NCBI GenBank assembly: GCA_009809945.1
Contig: WTPW01002252.1
Span: 14,344-78,343, forward strand
Reading direction: 5' to 3'
Length of the DNA stretch: 64,000 nt
Source: Gigaspora margarita
Lineage: Eukaryota > Glomeromycota > Glomeromycetes > Diversisporales > Gigasporaceae
The stretch's first letter is position 1; every line of letters starts with the position of its first letter. A program made the position numbers and the translations under genes. The notes below the pieces were generated by a model. The model was not told the origin of the DNA. It searched no databases and saw nothing but the letters and a program-made list of their open reading frames with translations. Of the stretch, positions 33,648 to 45,556 are shown in pieces.

Positions 33648-34806
33648 CTCCCTTATTTTAACAATACAAAAAGAATTTACCGGATATACTTGTTGCATCC
33701 CCACCAATCCGCCCAAACAAATCAACACCTCAGTAATGGCCTATATGGACGATGCCTTTTGGATTGCTCTGGACTGTCAAACCCTAATCAATATATTACA
33801 TAGAGCTACTAGCTTCTACAAGCTAAATAACATAAAAGTTAACCCGCTTAAATCATTCCTGATCACTAACTCGCACACCTCAACAAAATCAGTCAACTTT
33901 GATGGGGTTGAAATTGAAGCCCTACCCTACAATACCCCATTGAAATATCTCAGAACTTGGTTCTCTGTAAACAGAACGCCCAACCAAATCCAAAAAATAA
34001 TAATCTCTGAAATCAAGACTAACCTTAAAAAACTACAGTTTGCAAAAATCACGGAGAAACAGGCAGCTTACATTTACAACCATGTTATTCTACCACGCTT
34101 TCAATACCGCATATTATCTTCCTACCTAAACGACCACCAACTTAAAACAATTAACAAGGCCATAATACAAATGACAAAACAAAAAGCGAAACTAGCTAAA
34201 GGGGTCCCAAACTCCTTCATGAATTGCTCTAAAATATATGCTATATCAGACATCGCCCAATCACAACTAACAACTCTCTCCACCAATCTTCTCCGGGGAC
34301 TAAATCATATTTCCTTTGATAATTCATATCTAAAATTACGCCTTCAAGAAATACAAGATGCGGCATACATGGAAACATCTATACTAGAAGAGAAACCCAT
34401 ACTCCCTACTACAGAAAACCTTACTCATACTAGTCAAGCCATCTTTGCTATTCACAAACTAAACATAAAGTTTGCTAAACCACTAAATGCCTGGCCAGTT
34501 GCCATGAAACTGCTTGGCACATCTATCAACCAACTCCTTCTCACTCACCCCCGCAGTGCATACCTCAAAGACAAACTTAACCAACATCACGTTAATTGTA
34601 TTGAACAATTTCTAGACCTTTCAAATACAAAATTAATTGAATGGAAAAACTTTCACCACAACATTAAAAAAATCCCTTGTGGTAGGATGCCCAAATGGTT
34701 TCAAACTATACAAGATCTCATAGCCGCTACCACTTCTCCATCTCTAGAATTAATTAGCCCAAATCCTTTTATTACTCCTCGTTGGTCCCCAAAAAGAAAA
34801 GGATAG
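33595..34806 (+). pseudogene. LINE copy B ORF2, reverse transcriptase C-half with YMDD
   Basis: Starting in TFSPLLWKVYYDSL, it continues with the catalytic VMAYMDDAFW, then INPLKS-type and LKYLRTWFS motifs, then a long thumb (EKQAAYIYNHVILPRFQYR, KGVPNSF). It ends PKRKG at a TAG, 34804-34806. The same TAG in the same frame is found in copy A (19834-19836). The reading frame itself continues in frame downstream for the rest of ORF2. Confidence 0.8.
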
Positions 34807-36282
34807 ATAATCAACCATAAGGCAGAGGTGGCCAAAATATACAACTGTGCCAATACACCGCTAATCAGTAAACACTACCTCTACCAGAATAACAACACTA
34901 CCGTCAGAGCTTGTCATGGTTGTGTACGCTCTGACAAAAGCACAAAACATAGTTCCTGCTACATATATCTGGAACCTAAATATATTCACAACATTCAAAT
35001 CGATTGCAAACTGCATATACATGCAAACATCCAAGACATTAAGAATTCACTCTGACAATTACAATATAAGAAAGCAAGCATTAAACCACCAATAACACTA
35101 CCAAGACCTCTCTCCGCCTTCCAGGACCCACCAGTAACACTATGGGAATCCCTCGTCTCGTTGAACTTTAAAAAGAAAAACCTAGCTATATCCCTTACTA
35201 CTAAGCAGAGAAACATATCTGGTCAAACTGCCATAGTAGCAACCTGTATAGTGGTGCCAAACGGATATACTACAAGTTGCTACTGCACACACTGGCCCAC
35301 AAAAATTACCACGCTTATTACATTACTAATCTTCATTCTCTCATCCACAGACAATCGAGCAAAAATATCAATAACCACTAATAATTCCCTCCTTCAATCA
35401 ATACTTTCACAAACCACTGACAATCACTTCCTACAAAACCAACGTTTGGACCAAATGCAATGGCCTCTCTTGCAACGCACAGCAAAATCGATAATAGGAG
35501 ACCGAGAGCTAAACATCTCCTTTGACAAAGGAATGAAAATTGAGGACCCGAACACACCATTCCTCCTGAATCTAACACCCCACAACTTCCTACATAACTG
35601 ATACACACCACTCCTAAACTCGATACCAATACAACAACTTCTTAAAACAACACTAAAGCAAATACACAAAATTACTAACCTACTCCGCTGGCAAAACCAA
35701 CACAGAATCAGCCTATGGAAGAACAGACTACCTGATATTGATTGGGATGCAACCCTATCTACTCTATCTTATAACGACAAACCAAAAGCACTATACACGG
35801 ATCCAAACAAATCTAATCTAAAGAACTTCAAAGTGAAACTAATCGCCAAAGAATTACTGACCTTCCTTCTCCTACACTTCCGTAATCCTACAAAATACCT
35901 GAACTACCTATGCCCCAGATGTTACTCAGCTCCAGAGGATTATGCCCATCTACTAACATGCATTTCAAACCCTTTCTTCTTCAAAATAGAATTAACAAGA
36001 ATATTAAATAGAATAGCAGACAAAGAAGAGAAACCACTCAACAACCCACATCTATTCGTACAATCATACTATGACCTCCATATAACCCAACAAGTCCCCA
36101 TCAGCCTAATAACGGAAAGAACTATGGTTCCTTTTACAACTGAACATCTTAAGAAAAAGATAACTCCAAAACTATACCACAACATCGCCGAATTCATATA
36201 CAAGAAATATGGCTCCCGTCTCAAATGTCATGACACTCAGACGTCATGCCCATACCACCGACCATTACAATACCGAAACTAG
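34807..36282 (+). pseudogene. LINE copy B ORF2 C-terminal region
   Basis: It is in frame with the preceding half. First comes ACHGCVRSDKSTKHSSC (34908-34960), a cysteine block. An RNase H-like stretch follows at about 35185-35400 (ISLTTKQRN, THWPTKITTLITLL, ISITTNNS). Next is a conserved SNLKNFKVKLIAKELL, and then the knuckle CPRCYSAPEDYAHLLTC (35911-35961). Two further TGA stops interrupt it (35053 and 35599). The RNase H-like part lacks the expected Asp/Glu residues. Confidence 0.7.
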
Positions 36283-36557
36283 AAAAAACTCCTTCTCTCC
36301 CCCAACTACGACTCAGAACAGCTATAAATAAGGTTATCCTTACCAACGACTGTTCACCCAATAACATTCTCAAAATCTAGAGGTCTACGACCATTCTAGT
36401 AAAGAATTAGGTCAAGAGTAAAGCAGCTCTTACCTCTACTCACAATAGATTAGTAATTCCTACATGTAAATAAATATGTATAATCTACAAAATCTAATAA
36501 AGTAATAGAGGATAGACCTTTCTTTAAAAAAATATATATATATATTTAAAATAAGAA

Positions 36558-37529
36558 TTATATTTTTAAATTATTTAATTTTATATTATAAGACAAAAGC
36601 CTATGTTGCTTATAAGCTAAAAATATTGAATTTTAAAGAAATTTTTTAACCAAAAAAATAATTTACAATATCTTGGCAAATTCTTTAAATATTGGTTTTA
36701 AAAATATAGTTCCTAATACAATATTGTAGTTTATATAAAGGATTACAACTTTTATTATTGCATTTTAAATGATTTACTTGTAAAAATTAAGACTTGTATT
36801 AGAAATAAAAATTTTTTTTAAAGACGAAAACATATAAAATTTGAGAAAATCTAAAGAAAAAATTCTATAGTAAAAGGTCCAAAACAAAAACTTTAAACTT
36901 TTATTACACCAAAGTTTTTTAATAATTTTAAAAAATTTTTATAATAAAGTTGATAAAATAGGACTAATATTATATTTTTTACTTAGAAAGTATATAGCTA
37001 AAATTAATATTTAAAGTTTTATTTAAAAAATTAAAATTTTAAAATTTATACAGACACTGCATAACAAATTAAGGGATAGTATTTAATAATCTCTCTGACT
37101 CTCTTCTCTCTAAAAAATCAGATGATAAATATCCCTACTCTAAGGTAAAAGAGGTATTTTGACAAAGAGAAATATTGTGATGAATTTAGTTATCTTGTAG
37201 TATAATAATTAGAATTGAATAATTTTTATATTAGTCATTTTGTCTCAATAAGAAGAACTGATTAGTGGTTAAATCATTTAATCCTGGTTACTAGATCACA
37301 AGATATAACCAACTTAGTCTTTTGTTAAGATTTTTTAAACTTTTTTTCATATATTATATACTTGATTATATCTTGTAATTTAATAATTAGAATTAATTGA
37401 TCTTGCTACTATTTGATTTATCTAATCAAGACAAATCAAAGAGTATAAAAATTATTTGATCTAATAACTATGTTACAAGATATTTTCAGTTCGTCATAAT
37501 AACCTACTCTCTTTAAATTTTGACTTTAT
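36558..37529. other. AT-rich spacer
   Basis: No gene is recognised. Near 37190-37480 a short inverted arrangement of TATAATTAGAATT and TTGTAATTTAATAATTAGAA words surrounds GATCACAAGATATAACC, possibly a decayed small TIR element, but its ends cannot be fixed. Confidence 0.45.
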
Positions 37530-37537
37530 AATACAAT

Positions 37538-37713
37538 AGGATCCCAAAATATATATAGATAGATTAGGTATTAATTTGTTTATTTTTGGGTTTTTTATGC
37601 AGATCTCTTTTATTTTTAGTAATTTTTTTGCTTATTTTTGAGGATTTTTTTGCAGATCTCTATTTTAGTAATTTTATAATTAACCTGATCTATTTATGTA
37701 TATTTCAGGTCCT
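37538..37713. mobile_element. AGGACC-ended MITE, 8-bp TSD (copy 1)
   Basis: The ends AGGATCCCAAAATATATATA and TATTTCAGGTCCT are TIRs. The 8-bp duplication AATACAAT occurs at 37530-37537 and 37714-37721. The interior repeats TTTTTTGCAGATCTCT. A sister copy lies at 41449-41628. Non-coding. Confidence 0.75.
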
Positions 37714-38095
37714 AATACAATATATAAAATCAGTTGTTACTATTCAAAACAGTTAGCTACATTACTATTTTTATATAAAATTTACTTAATATTATGTATT
37801 GGTTTTAAACAAGCAAATAAAATTGTTCTTAAAATAAAAAAATTTTTTTATTTTAACAACTTTAATTTTGTCACAATACCCTACTTTACCTTATATAAAG
37901 AATCTAACCAAAAATATATTAAGAGAAAAGAAAGAGAATAGGTCTTTAATAAAAAATAATTAGCAATTAATAATATATTCTAACCAAACAGTTAATTGAA
38001 TTGACAATTCATTAATTAACTTTTCAAATATACAATTAATCAATTAATCTAATTAATTAATTAATTGATAATCTAAGAATAATTAAATGTAATAA

Positions 38096-38875
38096 GGGTG
38101 TGATGATTTAGAGAAGTGGCCAGGTTGTCACCCCAAGCGGCAGGTCGAAAGTTCAAATCCCACTGGAGACGTTTAGAAAAATAGGCCTATGTTATAGTAA
38201 CTGTAGCTCAGATCAGTTGGATAATAATACCTGTAATCTTGGTTCCACCATTTTGAATGGGAGCTTCGGCGCAATGGTGTTATTGTTACACTACAAATTC
38301 AGGAAACTGAAAAAAACAGAAACCCCTTGGCAAACCCCGAGTAAGGAGGTAGATGGATGGCTTCGATGGCACTACCAGAAGAGGTGGGTGCCAGGCTGGA
38401 AAATGAACTTTACGAGGGCTATAGTAGGCAACATCAGCAGTTTACGGAGATCCGGACTGCAAGTATATAGGTAAAGCTGTAGCGTCAGTCGCTAAAAGAA
38501 ACTATAGAGTTAATTGGGTAGGATATGTATCGTACTGGTAAATTCTATGTCAATCGGTTTGATTGGCATAGTGCAACAGGTTATATCTGGGAATTCATTG
38601 AAATAGATATCATGCCAGATAATATTGGAGGTTAAATATTAGGAGGTAACAGGGCCAGATAGATAATCAGAGGATTTAAATAGGTAATTCCTGTAGTTGG
38701 GTTGCAGGTATGCCAACTAGTGTGGAACCTTAGGGCGGACCACTTAAATTAGACACCCAAAAAGTGTACGTGTAGCTAGTTGTATTCTCGTTACTAACTA
38801 TAAGTCTGTATACCATTAAATTTCTAATAAATTACTCACGGCGAGGCTGCCAAAGTTAAAAAAAAAATAAAATAA
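38096..38875 (+). mobile_element. tRNA-headed retroposon, copy 3 (internally shortened)
   Basis: AATAATTAAATGTAATA flanks it (38078-38094 and 38876-38892), and it ends in an A-rich tail. The head matches copy 1 (CACCCCAAGCGGCAGGTCGA, AGTTCAAATCCCACT). A second A-box-like word, TGTAGCTCAGATCAGTTGGA, occurs at 38203-38222. The body keeps ETPWQTPSKEVDGWL (cf. DTRLEVPSEEV in copy 1) but lacks the LKAG block. About 0.78 kb. Confidence 0.75.
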
Positions 38876-38894
38876 AATAATTAAATGTAATATA

Positions 38895-39043
38895 AGGGCA
38901 GTGACAAATATTACGTAATATTCTAGAGGGGGTCAAAAAAATTTTTACATAAGACTAATTATACAATTTGATTGGCTAATTGGTCTTATGTGGGGGGTAG
39001 CTCTCTGATAAAATGATATTACATAATATCTGTCACAGTCCTA
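38895..39043. mobile_element. Short TIR element with AGGGCAGTGACA ends
   Basis: AGGGCAGTGACAAATATTAC on the left pairs with ATATTACATAATATCTGTCA on the right, which then ends CAGTCCT; the length is about 149 bp. It directly abuts retroposon copy 3. No clear target-site duplication. Non-coding. Confidence 0.55.
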
Positions 39044-39138
39044 ATGCAAATTACTATATAAAAATCACTTATAGCAGAAATGTTACATTTATCTAAGAAA
39101 AACTATTTTTTTACTAAGTTAATGAGCTTTGTTAATTA

Positions 39139-40126
39139 TTATTATTTTTTTTTTGGATGTCAAAGTTTCCGCTCTGGGGAGAAGCTTTTATTCAAGTAAA
39201 TCAGACCACGGGCGCCTCCAGGAGCACCCTGGCATTTGTTACATTGATGAGAGTACAACTAGTTACACCTGCAACTTTTGGTTGCCCATTTAAGTAGCCA
39301 CCCGAAAGTCCTACACTAGTTGCCATACCTGCAATCCGCATACTAGCATTGCCTATTTAAACCCTCTGGTCCCTGCGCCTCCTGCCAAGTCCTTCTTGTA
39401 TCACCGGTACAGTCCTCCATTACATAAGGCAGTCAAGACCAGTCCCAGATGCATCGCAAAACCCCCCTTAGGACTAGTTTATCCTTGCAGAACACTTGGT
39501 AGAGCAGTCCCTGTCCCATACAGGTATTATCTACGCTTCGGTAACTTACGCATCTGCATTATATCGACACTTGGGGTCAGGGCTAACCATTAAACCCCTA
39601 CCATTACCTACTTCTGCCCTTGTAAGGTTCACTCCAATCCCGATACCCACCACAACCTTCCTATCAGTTCTTCTTCAGTATCTCCAAACTTCCAAACCAG
39701 TTAGCCCAGAAGGGTCAGTCGGCCCGGCTTTAGGTACTGAATGGACTCACTCCCCTTGGTACATGCTGTCGAAACACATGTCCTTTTTCTCCGGTGCGAC
39801 TCTGGTAGCCAGGTTGGTGGACCCCCTCCTCGAGGATCTTGTCATTTGGTTCTCTGGCTCCAGTTTTTGATATTCCAATTATGGTTAGCACCGTCAAAGA
39901 TCTTTGCTACTTCCTTACTCGGGACTTTCAAACGGGTATCCATTTTCTGATCCTTGAATTTTGTGCGCCCGACAGCTCCTATTCATGATGGTATACCAAA
40001 GGACTAACGAGGAGAAATGGTACTGTAACACAGGCCTATTTTCCAAAGCATCACCAGTGGGATTTGAACCCTAGACCTGCCGCTTGGGGGTGACAACTTA
40101 CTAACTTCTTTAAGTCGCCACACCCC
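39139..40126 (-). mobile_element. tRNA-headed retroposon, copy 4
   Basis: Minus-strand copy with T-run at 39143-39155 and head at about 40045-40126 (rc of CCGCTTGGGGGTGACAACTT). The 13-bp duplication GCTTTGTTAATTA flanks it at 39126-39138 and 40127-40139. The body on the minus strand near 39700-39800 reads SMYQGE, then VHSVPKAGPTDPSGLTG, with one stop between. About 0.99 kb. Confidence 0.8.
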
Positions 40127-40489
40127 GCTTTGTTAATTAATTGAAAGTTATCTAACAGTAATTAGATTAATAAAATTGGCTAGTAGATACAGAGCTATCT
40201 TTGAATATAATTGAACAATTATATAAAATTCTATATAAACAAATATTTGTTTATATAAAATTTTATATAGTCAGCCAATCATTTTTAATGATATCTTAGT
40301 ATCTATTAGACCAATTTTAATAATTTAATTACTTTAGATTTATTACAATAAGCTTTACAACTTATAATTAATTAACAAAACTTATTAACTTAGTAAAAAA
40401 ATAGTTTTTCTTGAATAATTGTAGCATTTCTGTTTATATTATAAATTACTATAACAAAAATAATACAATTAGATAGCATTTGAACTTGA

Positions 40490-41150
40490 AGATCGAAAAC
40501 CTTTGGCAAGTCCCAAGCAGAGAAGTAGTTGGGCTTTTAACAGTAATATAGAAAGGAAATTGGATAGCATGTATGGGCCAATAAGTAAGCCTATGACAAG
40601 AGGGTTGGAGGACCCTACCAACCGGGCTGCTGGAATCATACTAGAGGAAAAAAATATACATTTCGACAACATGTACCAAGGAGAGGGAGTCTATTTAGTT
40701 CTTAAAGCTGGGCCAACTGATCCTTCTGGGCCTACGAATTGGGAGCAGGCAAAAAGCAGGCTAGGAAAACTAAAAGAGAACTATGTATATAGTTACTAGG
40801 GCTTGGTGAACTTTGCAAGAGCAGAAATAAGTAATAGTAGCAGTTTAAAGATAATCTCTAACTGCAAGTGGTTCGCCTCAGTAGATGTATAAGTTACTAA
40901 AGTGTAGGTGATACCTGAGTAGGACAGGGCTACTCTACCAGATCTCTCGCTAAGGATAAATTAGTTTTAAGCAGATAGAAAAATATCTAGATTGTGTTCT
41001 AGTGATACAAAATAGGACAATGATCAGAAGGTTTAAATAGGCAATGACTGGTATGCGGGTTGCAAGTATGGCAGCTAGATAGGACCTTCAGGTAGCTATT
41101 TAAATAGGCAACCAAAGGTTGTAGATGTGGCTAGTTGTACTATATAAGTT
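40490..41150 (+). mobile_element. tRNA-headed retroposon, copy 5 (head missing)
   Basis: It corresponds to the body and 3' part of the family: GGTTTAAATAGGCAATG, TATGCGGGTTGCA and GGCAACCAAAGGTTG words match copies 1, 2 and 4. The tRNA-like head is absent, so this is a 5'-truncated copy, as is usual for target-primed retroposition. No A-tail or duplication could be recognised. Confidence 0.6.
40503..40799 (+). CDS. Small open frame in retroposon copy 5 (98 residues)
   Basis: The longest open version of the family's coding body. It reads MASPKQRSSWAFNSNIERKL, then MYGPISKPMTRGLEDPTN, RAAGIILEEKNIHFDNMYQG, and LKAGPTDPSGPTNWEQAK. It aligns with minus-strand copy 2 (AAGVTLKEKN...NMYQGERVHSVLKAGLT). 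No known domain, signal peptide or membrane segment is visible. Whether it is translated is unknown. The start Met is simply the first in frame. Confidence 0.45.
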   Translation: MASPKQRSSWAFNSNIERKLDSMYGPISKPMTRGLEDPTNRAAGIILEEKNIHFDNMYQGEGVYLVLKAGPTDPSGPTNWEQAKSRLGKLKENYVYSY

Positions 41151-41448
41151 CGTATACAAGATCCTCTAAATAGTAGATCCATCATAAATTAGACCCAGAC
41201 GCATATCACAAAATCTATATTAATCAAATACGTCCTTTTTTAAACAGTTAGAATGCTTATTATAAATACAAATTGTATATATACTTTAAATTTTTTCATT
41301 TCAAGATATAAGCTCTCAGTGTGTACTAGACCCAGGATCTACTATATAGTTTAAAAATTGGTGGAATATAATAGATCTGAATCTTGTATATAAACTTATA
41401 TGGTACTCTTGTCAATGTACTATATCGGGTATCTTCCATGCAGGTACC

Positions 41449-41628
41449 AGGACCCCGAAATATACATAGATAGGTCAGGTTAATTATAGGGCTACTAAAA
41501 AAGGAAAGATCTGCAGAAAAAACTTCAAAAATAAGCAAAAAATTACTATAAATAGAAAGGATCTGCATAAAAAACCTCAAAAATAAGCAAACTCATATCT
41601 GACCTATCTATGTATATTTCGGGGTCCT
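41449..41628. mobile_element. AGGACC-ended MITE, 8-bp TSD (copy 2)
   Basis: AGGACCCCGAAATATACATA on the left is mirrored by TATGTATATTTCGGGGTCCT on the right. CAGGTACC is duplicated exactly (41441-41448 and 41629-41636). The interior has two copies of AGATCTGCA...AAAAATAAGCAAA. Non-coding; the clean TIRs suggest a fairly recent insertion. Confidence 0.8.
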
Positions 41629-41707
41629 CAGGTACCCTTATCTAAAATATCTTGAATAAAACTTTTACTTCCAAAGTGAGCACCTTAACCAGAAAAAAAA
41701 ACAATTA

Positions 41708-42233
41708 GAGAGCATTCATAAATAATGTTATATTTGAGAGGGGTCCCCAAAATATAATGATTTTTTCAATAGTAGGGGGGTCAAAAAAATATAATGTAAT
41801 TTTTTTATAAAAATTTGTCTAAAACTTGATCCAGAGGTTCAAATTGGATGATTTAGTACTATTTGAATCATCTCGAGAAGAGGATTCGAATGGTACCCAA
41901 ATTATTTGATTTGGATTACTGGATCACGTTTTATTAATAAAATACATTGGTTATTATATTTTCTTATAAAATTACTATAAAATCAATAGTTTTTTGTAAA
42001 TAACTCTTGATCCAGTAGTCCAAATGAAATGATTTTGGTACCATTGGATTCATATTATAGAGACAAATTAAATGAACCAAAATCATTCAAATTGGATCAC
42101 TGGGTTACAATATATTCAAGTTTTTGTAAAGTTATATATATAAATATACAAATTTTTAAAATTTTTTTATATAGTCTAGGGGGGGGTCAAGAGCTACTAT
42201 GTAGGGTATATAACATTATTTATAGATGCCTTC
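41708..42233. mobile_element. PIF/Harbinger-like MITE, copy 3
   Basis: Ends GAGAGCATTCATAAATAATG and CATTATTTATAGATGCCTTC, flanked by TTA (41705-41707 and 42234-42236). It has the same internal structure as copies 1 and 2 and is more diverged. Non-coding. Confidence 0.75.
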
Positions 42234-42549
42234 TTATTCAAGAAACTCTTTTTTTTTTATTAAATTAATAAATCTTACTGATTAATTAAAAGTTGTAAAG
42301 CTTATTATAATAAATATAAAAGTAATAAGATTATTAAAATTGGTCTAGTAGATACAGGACCCCTGAATAAAAAAAATTTTATATAGTAAACTCTATACGT
42401 ATACTTTCAAATTTTTTTAAGAAGTTTTATCGTACTATTATACAAATTTTCTTTTTAAGCAATCATGTGTAGAGACCTTCATCGTACATTCAATATATAT
42501 TAGACAAAATTGCTTATCGTATATCCATTTAATGATAATATGATTTATC

Positions 42550-42833
42550 TAGGGTTGGTCAAATCACTGGTCAACCAAAAATTCACTGGTCAACTGGTCT
42601 GGTCAAATTGGTCAAATGGTCTGGTCAAATTGGTCAAATGGCTTAGTCTATTAATAAAATAAAGATAGCATATAAATTAATATATACTATATAAATATAT
42701 ATGCATATATATTCTATATATATTTAAATACCCTTTGACCAATTTGACCGATACTGAACCCTTTGACCAACTGGTCAAATTAGTCAAACTGGTCTGGTCA
42801 AGCTTGACCAATGACCGGTCCATGCCAACTTTG
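42550..42833. mobile_element. hAT-like MITE with TGGTCAAA repeats
   Basis: TAGGGTTGG and CCAACTTTG ends are flanked by an exact 8-bp duplication, GATTTATC (42542-42549, 42834-42841). Both arms are short tandem repeats of TTGGTCAAA/TTTGACCAA in opposite orientation around an AT-rich core. Non-coding. Confidence 0.75.
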
Positions 42834-42841
42834 GATTTATC

Positions 42842-43848
42842 GTATAGTTAATTAATGACCAAGAAAAGATTCATTGTACATTTTTATTCAAATTTAGTAT
42901 TATTATTGTAATGTATATTGTATACTTATTATACTTTCTGTTTTATTGTGCACTTGGCACATCGAGGTGTTTGGTATACTACATATAGATAGATCAACCT
43001 ATAGTAAAATGCTATACATTTTAATGAAAATTATTATGATTGAAATAACTAGCAGTAAATGGTACTCGAATTTTATTTTAATTGGGATTAGAAAAATTAT
43101 AGGCATAATATCATTATGCAAAGGATAATTTTTGTTAAACTGTAGAAGCTAATTTTATAGACTCAATTTTAATTAAAAATTTTAAGACTTTTGTAACTGT
43201 TGATGAAGATAGATTTATCCAACGATTATCAAATAAATAGTTTACCATAGATAATAATAATGATTAAATATTTGTTGTATATATTACAGTCAAATTCTAT
43301 AGTTTTATAGTACATTTTAGCTAAAATTTTCAATAAATATAAAATTTTTGTTGTATATTTTAGGTTTATTTTTGCTGATGTTGTACATTTTAATCAAATT
43401 TAGCTGTACACTTTGCTGGTTTTTCCAGACAGAGTTAGCTATATAAATTTTTTGGTATTCAGGGGTCCTGTAGATACCAAGATATTATTAAAAAATGATT
43501 GGCTAATATATAAAATTTTATATAAAAATGTTTGTTTATATAGAATTTTACATAGTTGACCAATTATATTCAAAGATATCTTTGTATTTATTAGGCTAAT
43601 TTTAATAATTTAACTACTATTAGATTTGTTATAATGAACTTTACAACTTTTAATTAATGACAAGATTTATTAATTTAGTAAAAAAAATTTTTTTTTAAAT
43701 AATTATAGCATTTCTACCATAAGTAATTTTATATAGTAATTTGTATTTTAGTTAGTCTTTTTTTTTTACTCTTATAAAGCAATGCAAAAAATTACTATTG
43801 CAAAACTTTATTATAGTTTTTAGACTTTTTACACTATATATGCATCAA
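42842..43848. other. AT-rich spacer
   Basis: No gene recognised. Parts of 43460-43740 (ATATAAAATTTTATATAAA, TCTTTGTATTTATTAGGCTA) resemble 40180-40440, so a diverged dispersed repeat is present, but its ends are not clear. Confidence 0.45.
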
Positions 43849-43856
43849 TACTACAC

Positions 43857-45548
43857 TAGAGTTGCGACCCAAACCTACTAGTTTGGAATTTGGTAAAGAC
43901 CCAAACAGTATTTACTAGATTTCGCAAAATGCTTCTAATTTGCCGTAATGTCAAACATTTATGACATGTAACTTATATTATGGCTAGAAGTTCCAAATTT
44001 TTACATGTAAAAACTGGTTTGGGTCTAATCCCAAATAAGGATAGGACATGTAGTATTGATTATTAACATACAAAACTTTATCCTAGTTATTCGTTCCCTA
44101 ACAATTATATATCGTAATAATTGATTCTGAATCAGATTTTGCCTATATATATAAATTTTTACAAATTAGCTAATTGTAAACTTAATCGTTGCTTATCTTT
44201 TATATAATTTGAGAATATACTAGCACCTGGCCTGTGGTACTGCCAAAAAAAAACTTTAAAATTTTAAAATCTGTAAATTCACATTATAAATATGCTGAGT
44301 TAGTTTGCATTAAAAAATTCTGTTACTGAACATACTATTTTATTAACTACAGTAAATGGTTAAGATTGGGTTGGTTTGCATTAAAATTGTAATATGCAAA
44401 TAATTATATGTCGCAATAATTACAAATTTAAATAGTATCAACATAATTTAAATTTTCTCATGGTCTGATTACGGTCTTTTGATATAGCGAAATTTTTTCT
44501 TTTTATTCTCATATTAAGCAGTGCCAATTACCATTTATTATACACTCACATATACGTCATGATTATAACTTGCTCATCGATATATTAATCTTAACATTTT
44601 GATAACAGGTTATATAACCAATCAAAAAGCGTCAAAGCACAATAACTTGATTATATTACTATATTAGTTTTAGTACACTGATCACCTTTTGAACATATCC
44701 ATAATTTTATTGGTTGGTAGATTGACATAAAACTACGAATCATTAAAAAAATTAGTTGATTATCAAATAATCTAGACAGCAAAAAATTACAACCAAAAAT
44801 TCTAGAAATCAATCATCTAAATATTTGGTTGAATGTAATTTTTTTTTATATTTACTAATATACATACTATTTTATTTTTATTAATCTTATGTTTATCAAT
44901 CGCAGAGTATTTACCGTGTTCTTGCACTTGCACTTATTCTTGCACTTATTTGAACTTGAGACTATTATACAAAGCGTTTTCAAATTCGTGAACTTTTTTT
45001 AGCCCAAAATAGGTTGTAAATATTAGGCAATCAAACAACAAAAGTAAATTTGGCAAATTCACATTTTACGATTTGGTGTTGTTTAAGGGCGTTAATAAGG
45101 GCGTTAAAAAATGATATGAAATTACACAACTGTTATAATAATTACTCAGCTATAATAATCGTTATAATAATCCTACGTATTTCTGGTAGTTTTCCTACAT
45201 TTAGGTCACATTTTTTGGATATGACCAATCAAAATGTTAAAGCGAACTGATCCAGAATTGAAGTATATAACTTAGATAAATTAGAATGTTAAATACACTT
45301 ATATTTAATTTTTCTATATAAATTTTGATGGGATAAAATTTGCATGATTTGGAAACATGCGCAATTTATTGAATAATTTAAAGATTATATTATCACATGC
45401 ACAATTATTTAATGAATTAATGGTCTTTGAGTTTGACACTATATTTGGGTTTTGGTCATGAGCCCAAACTAGGTAGAAATACCAAATCCCAAAACCAAAC
45501 TATGTAGAAATGCCGTAATTAAAAAAAAGGATTTGGGTCGCAACTCTA
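43857..45548. mobile_element. hAT-like TIR element with GTTGCGACCCAAA ends
   Basis: TIRs TAGAGTTGCGACCCAAA and TTTGGGTCGCAACTCTA are flanked by TACTACAC (43849-43856) and TACTACAT (45549-45556), an 8-bp duplication with one mismatch. At 1.7 kb it could once have carried a gene, but no convincing transposase frame is visible. A segment at about 44540-44760 is repeated directly outside the element at about 45650-45840. Confidence 0.7.
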
Positions 45549-45556
45549 TACTACAT

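Larger units (their letters stand above)
28668..36541 (+). mobile_element. Full-length LINE, copy B (well preserved)
   Basis: ATATTTGAAATAAGAA at 28652-28667 and ATATTTAAAATAAGAA at 36542-36557 form a 16-bp target-site duplication with one mismatch. The 3' end is CTTTCTTTAAAAAAA followed by a TA run. The 7.9-kb element has a 300-bp leader, ORF1 (28968-31339), and ORF2 (31332-36282) with endonuclease, reverse transcriptase (YMDD), CxGC cysteine block, RNase H-like region and a CCHC knuckle. ORF2 carries about three frame changes, three in-frame stops and scattered undetermined bases, so this copy is inactive as read. It is much younger than copy A. Confidence 0.85.

Noticed and set aside
38205-38260. 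Functional tRNA gene
   Set aside because: Only an A-box-like word is present; no cloverleaf or matching B box could be drawn, and it lies inside a retroposon.
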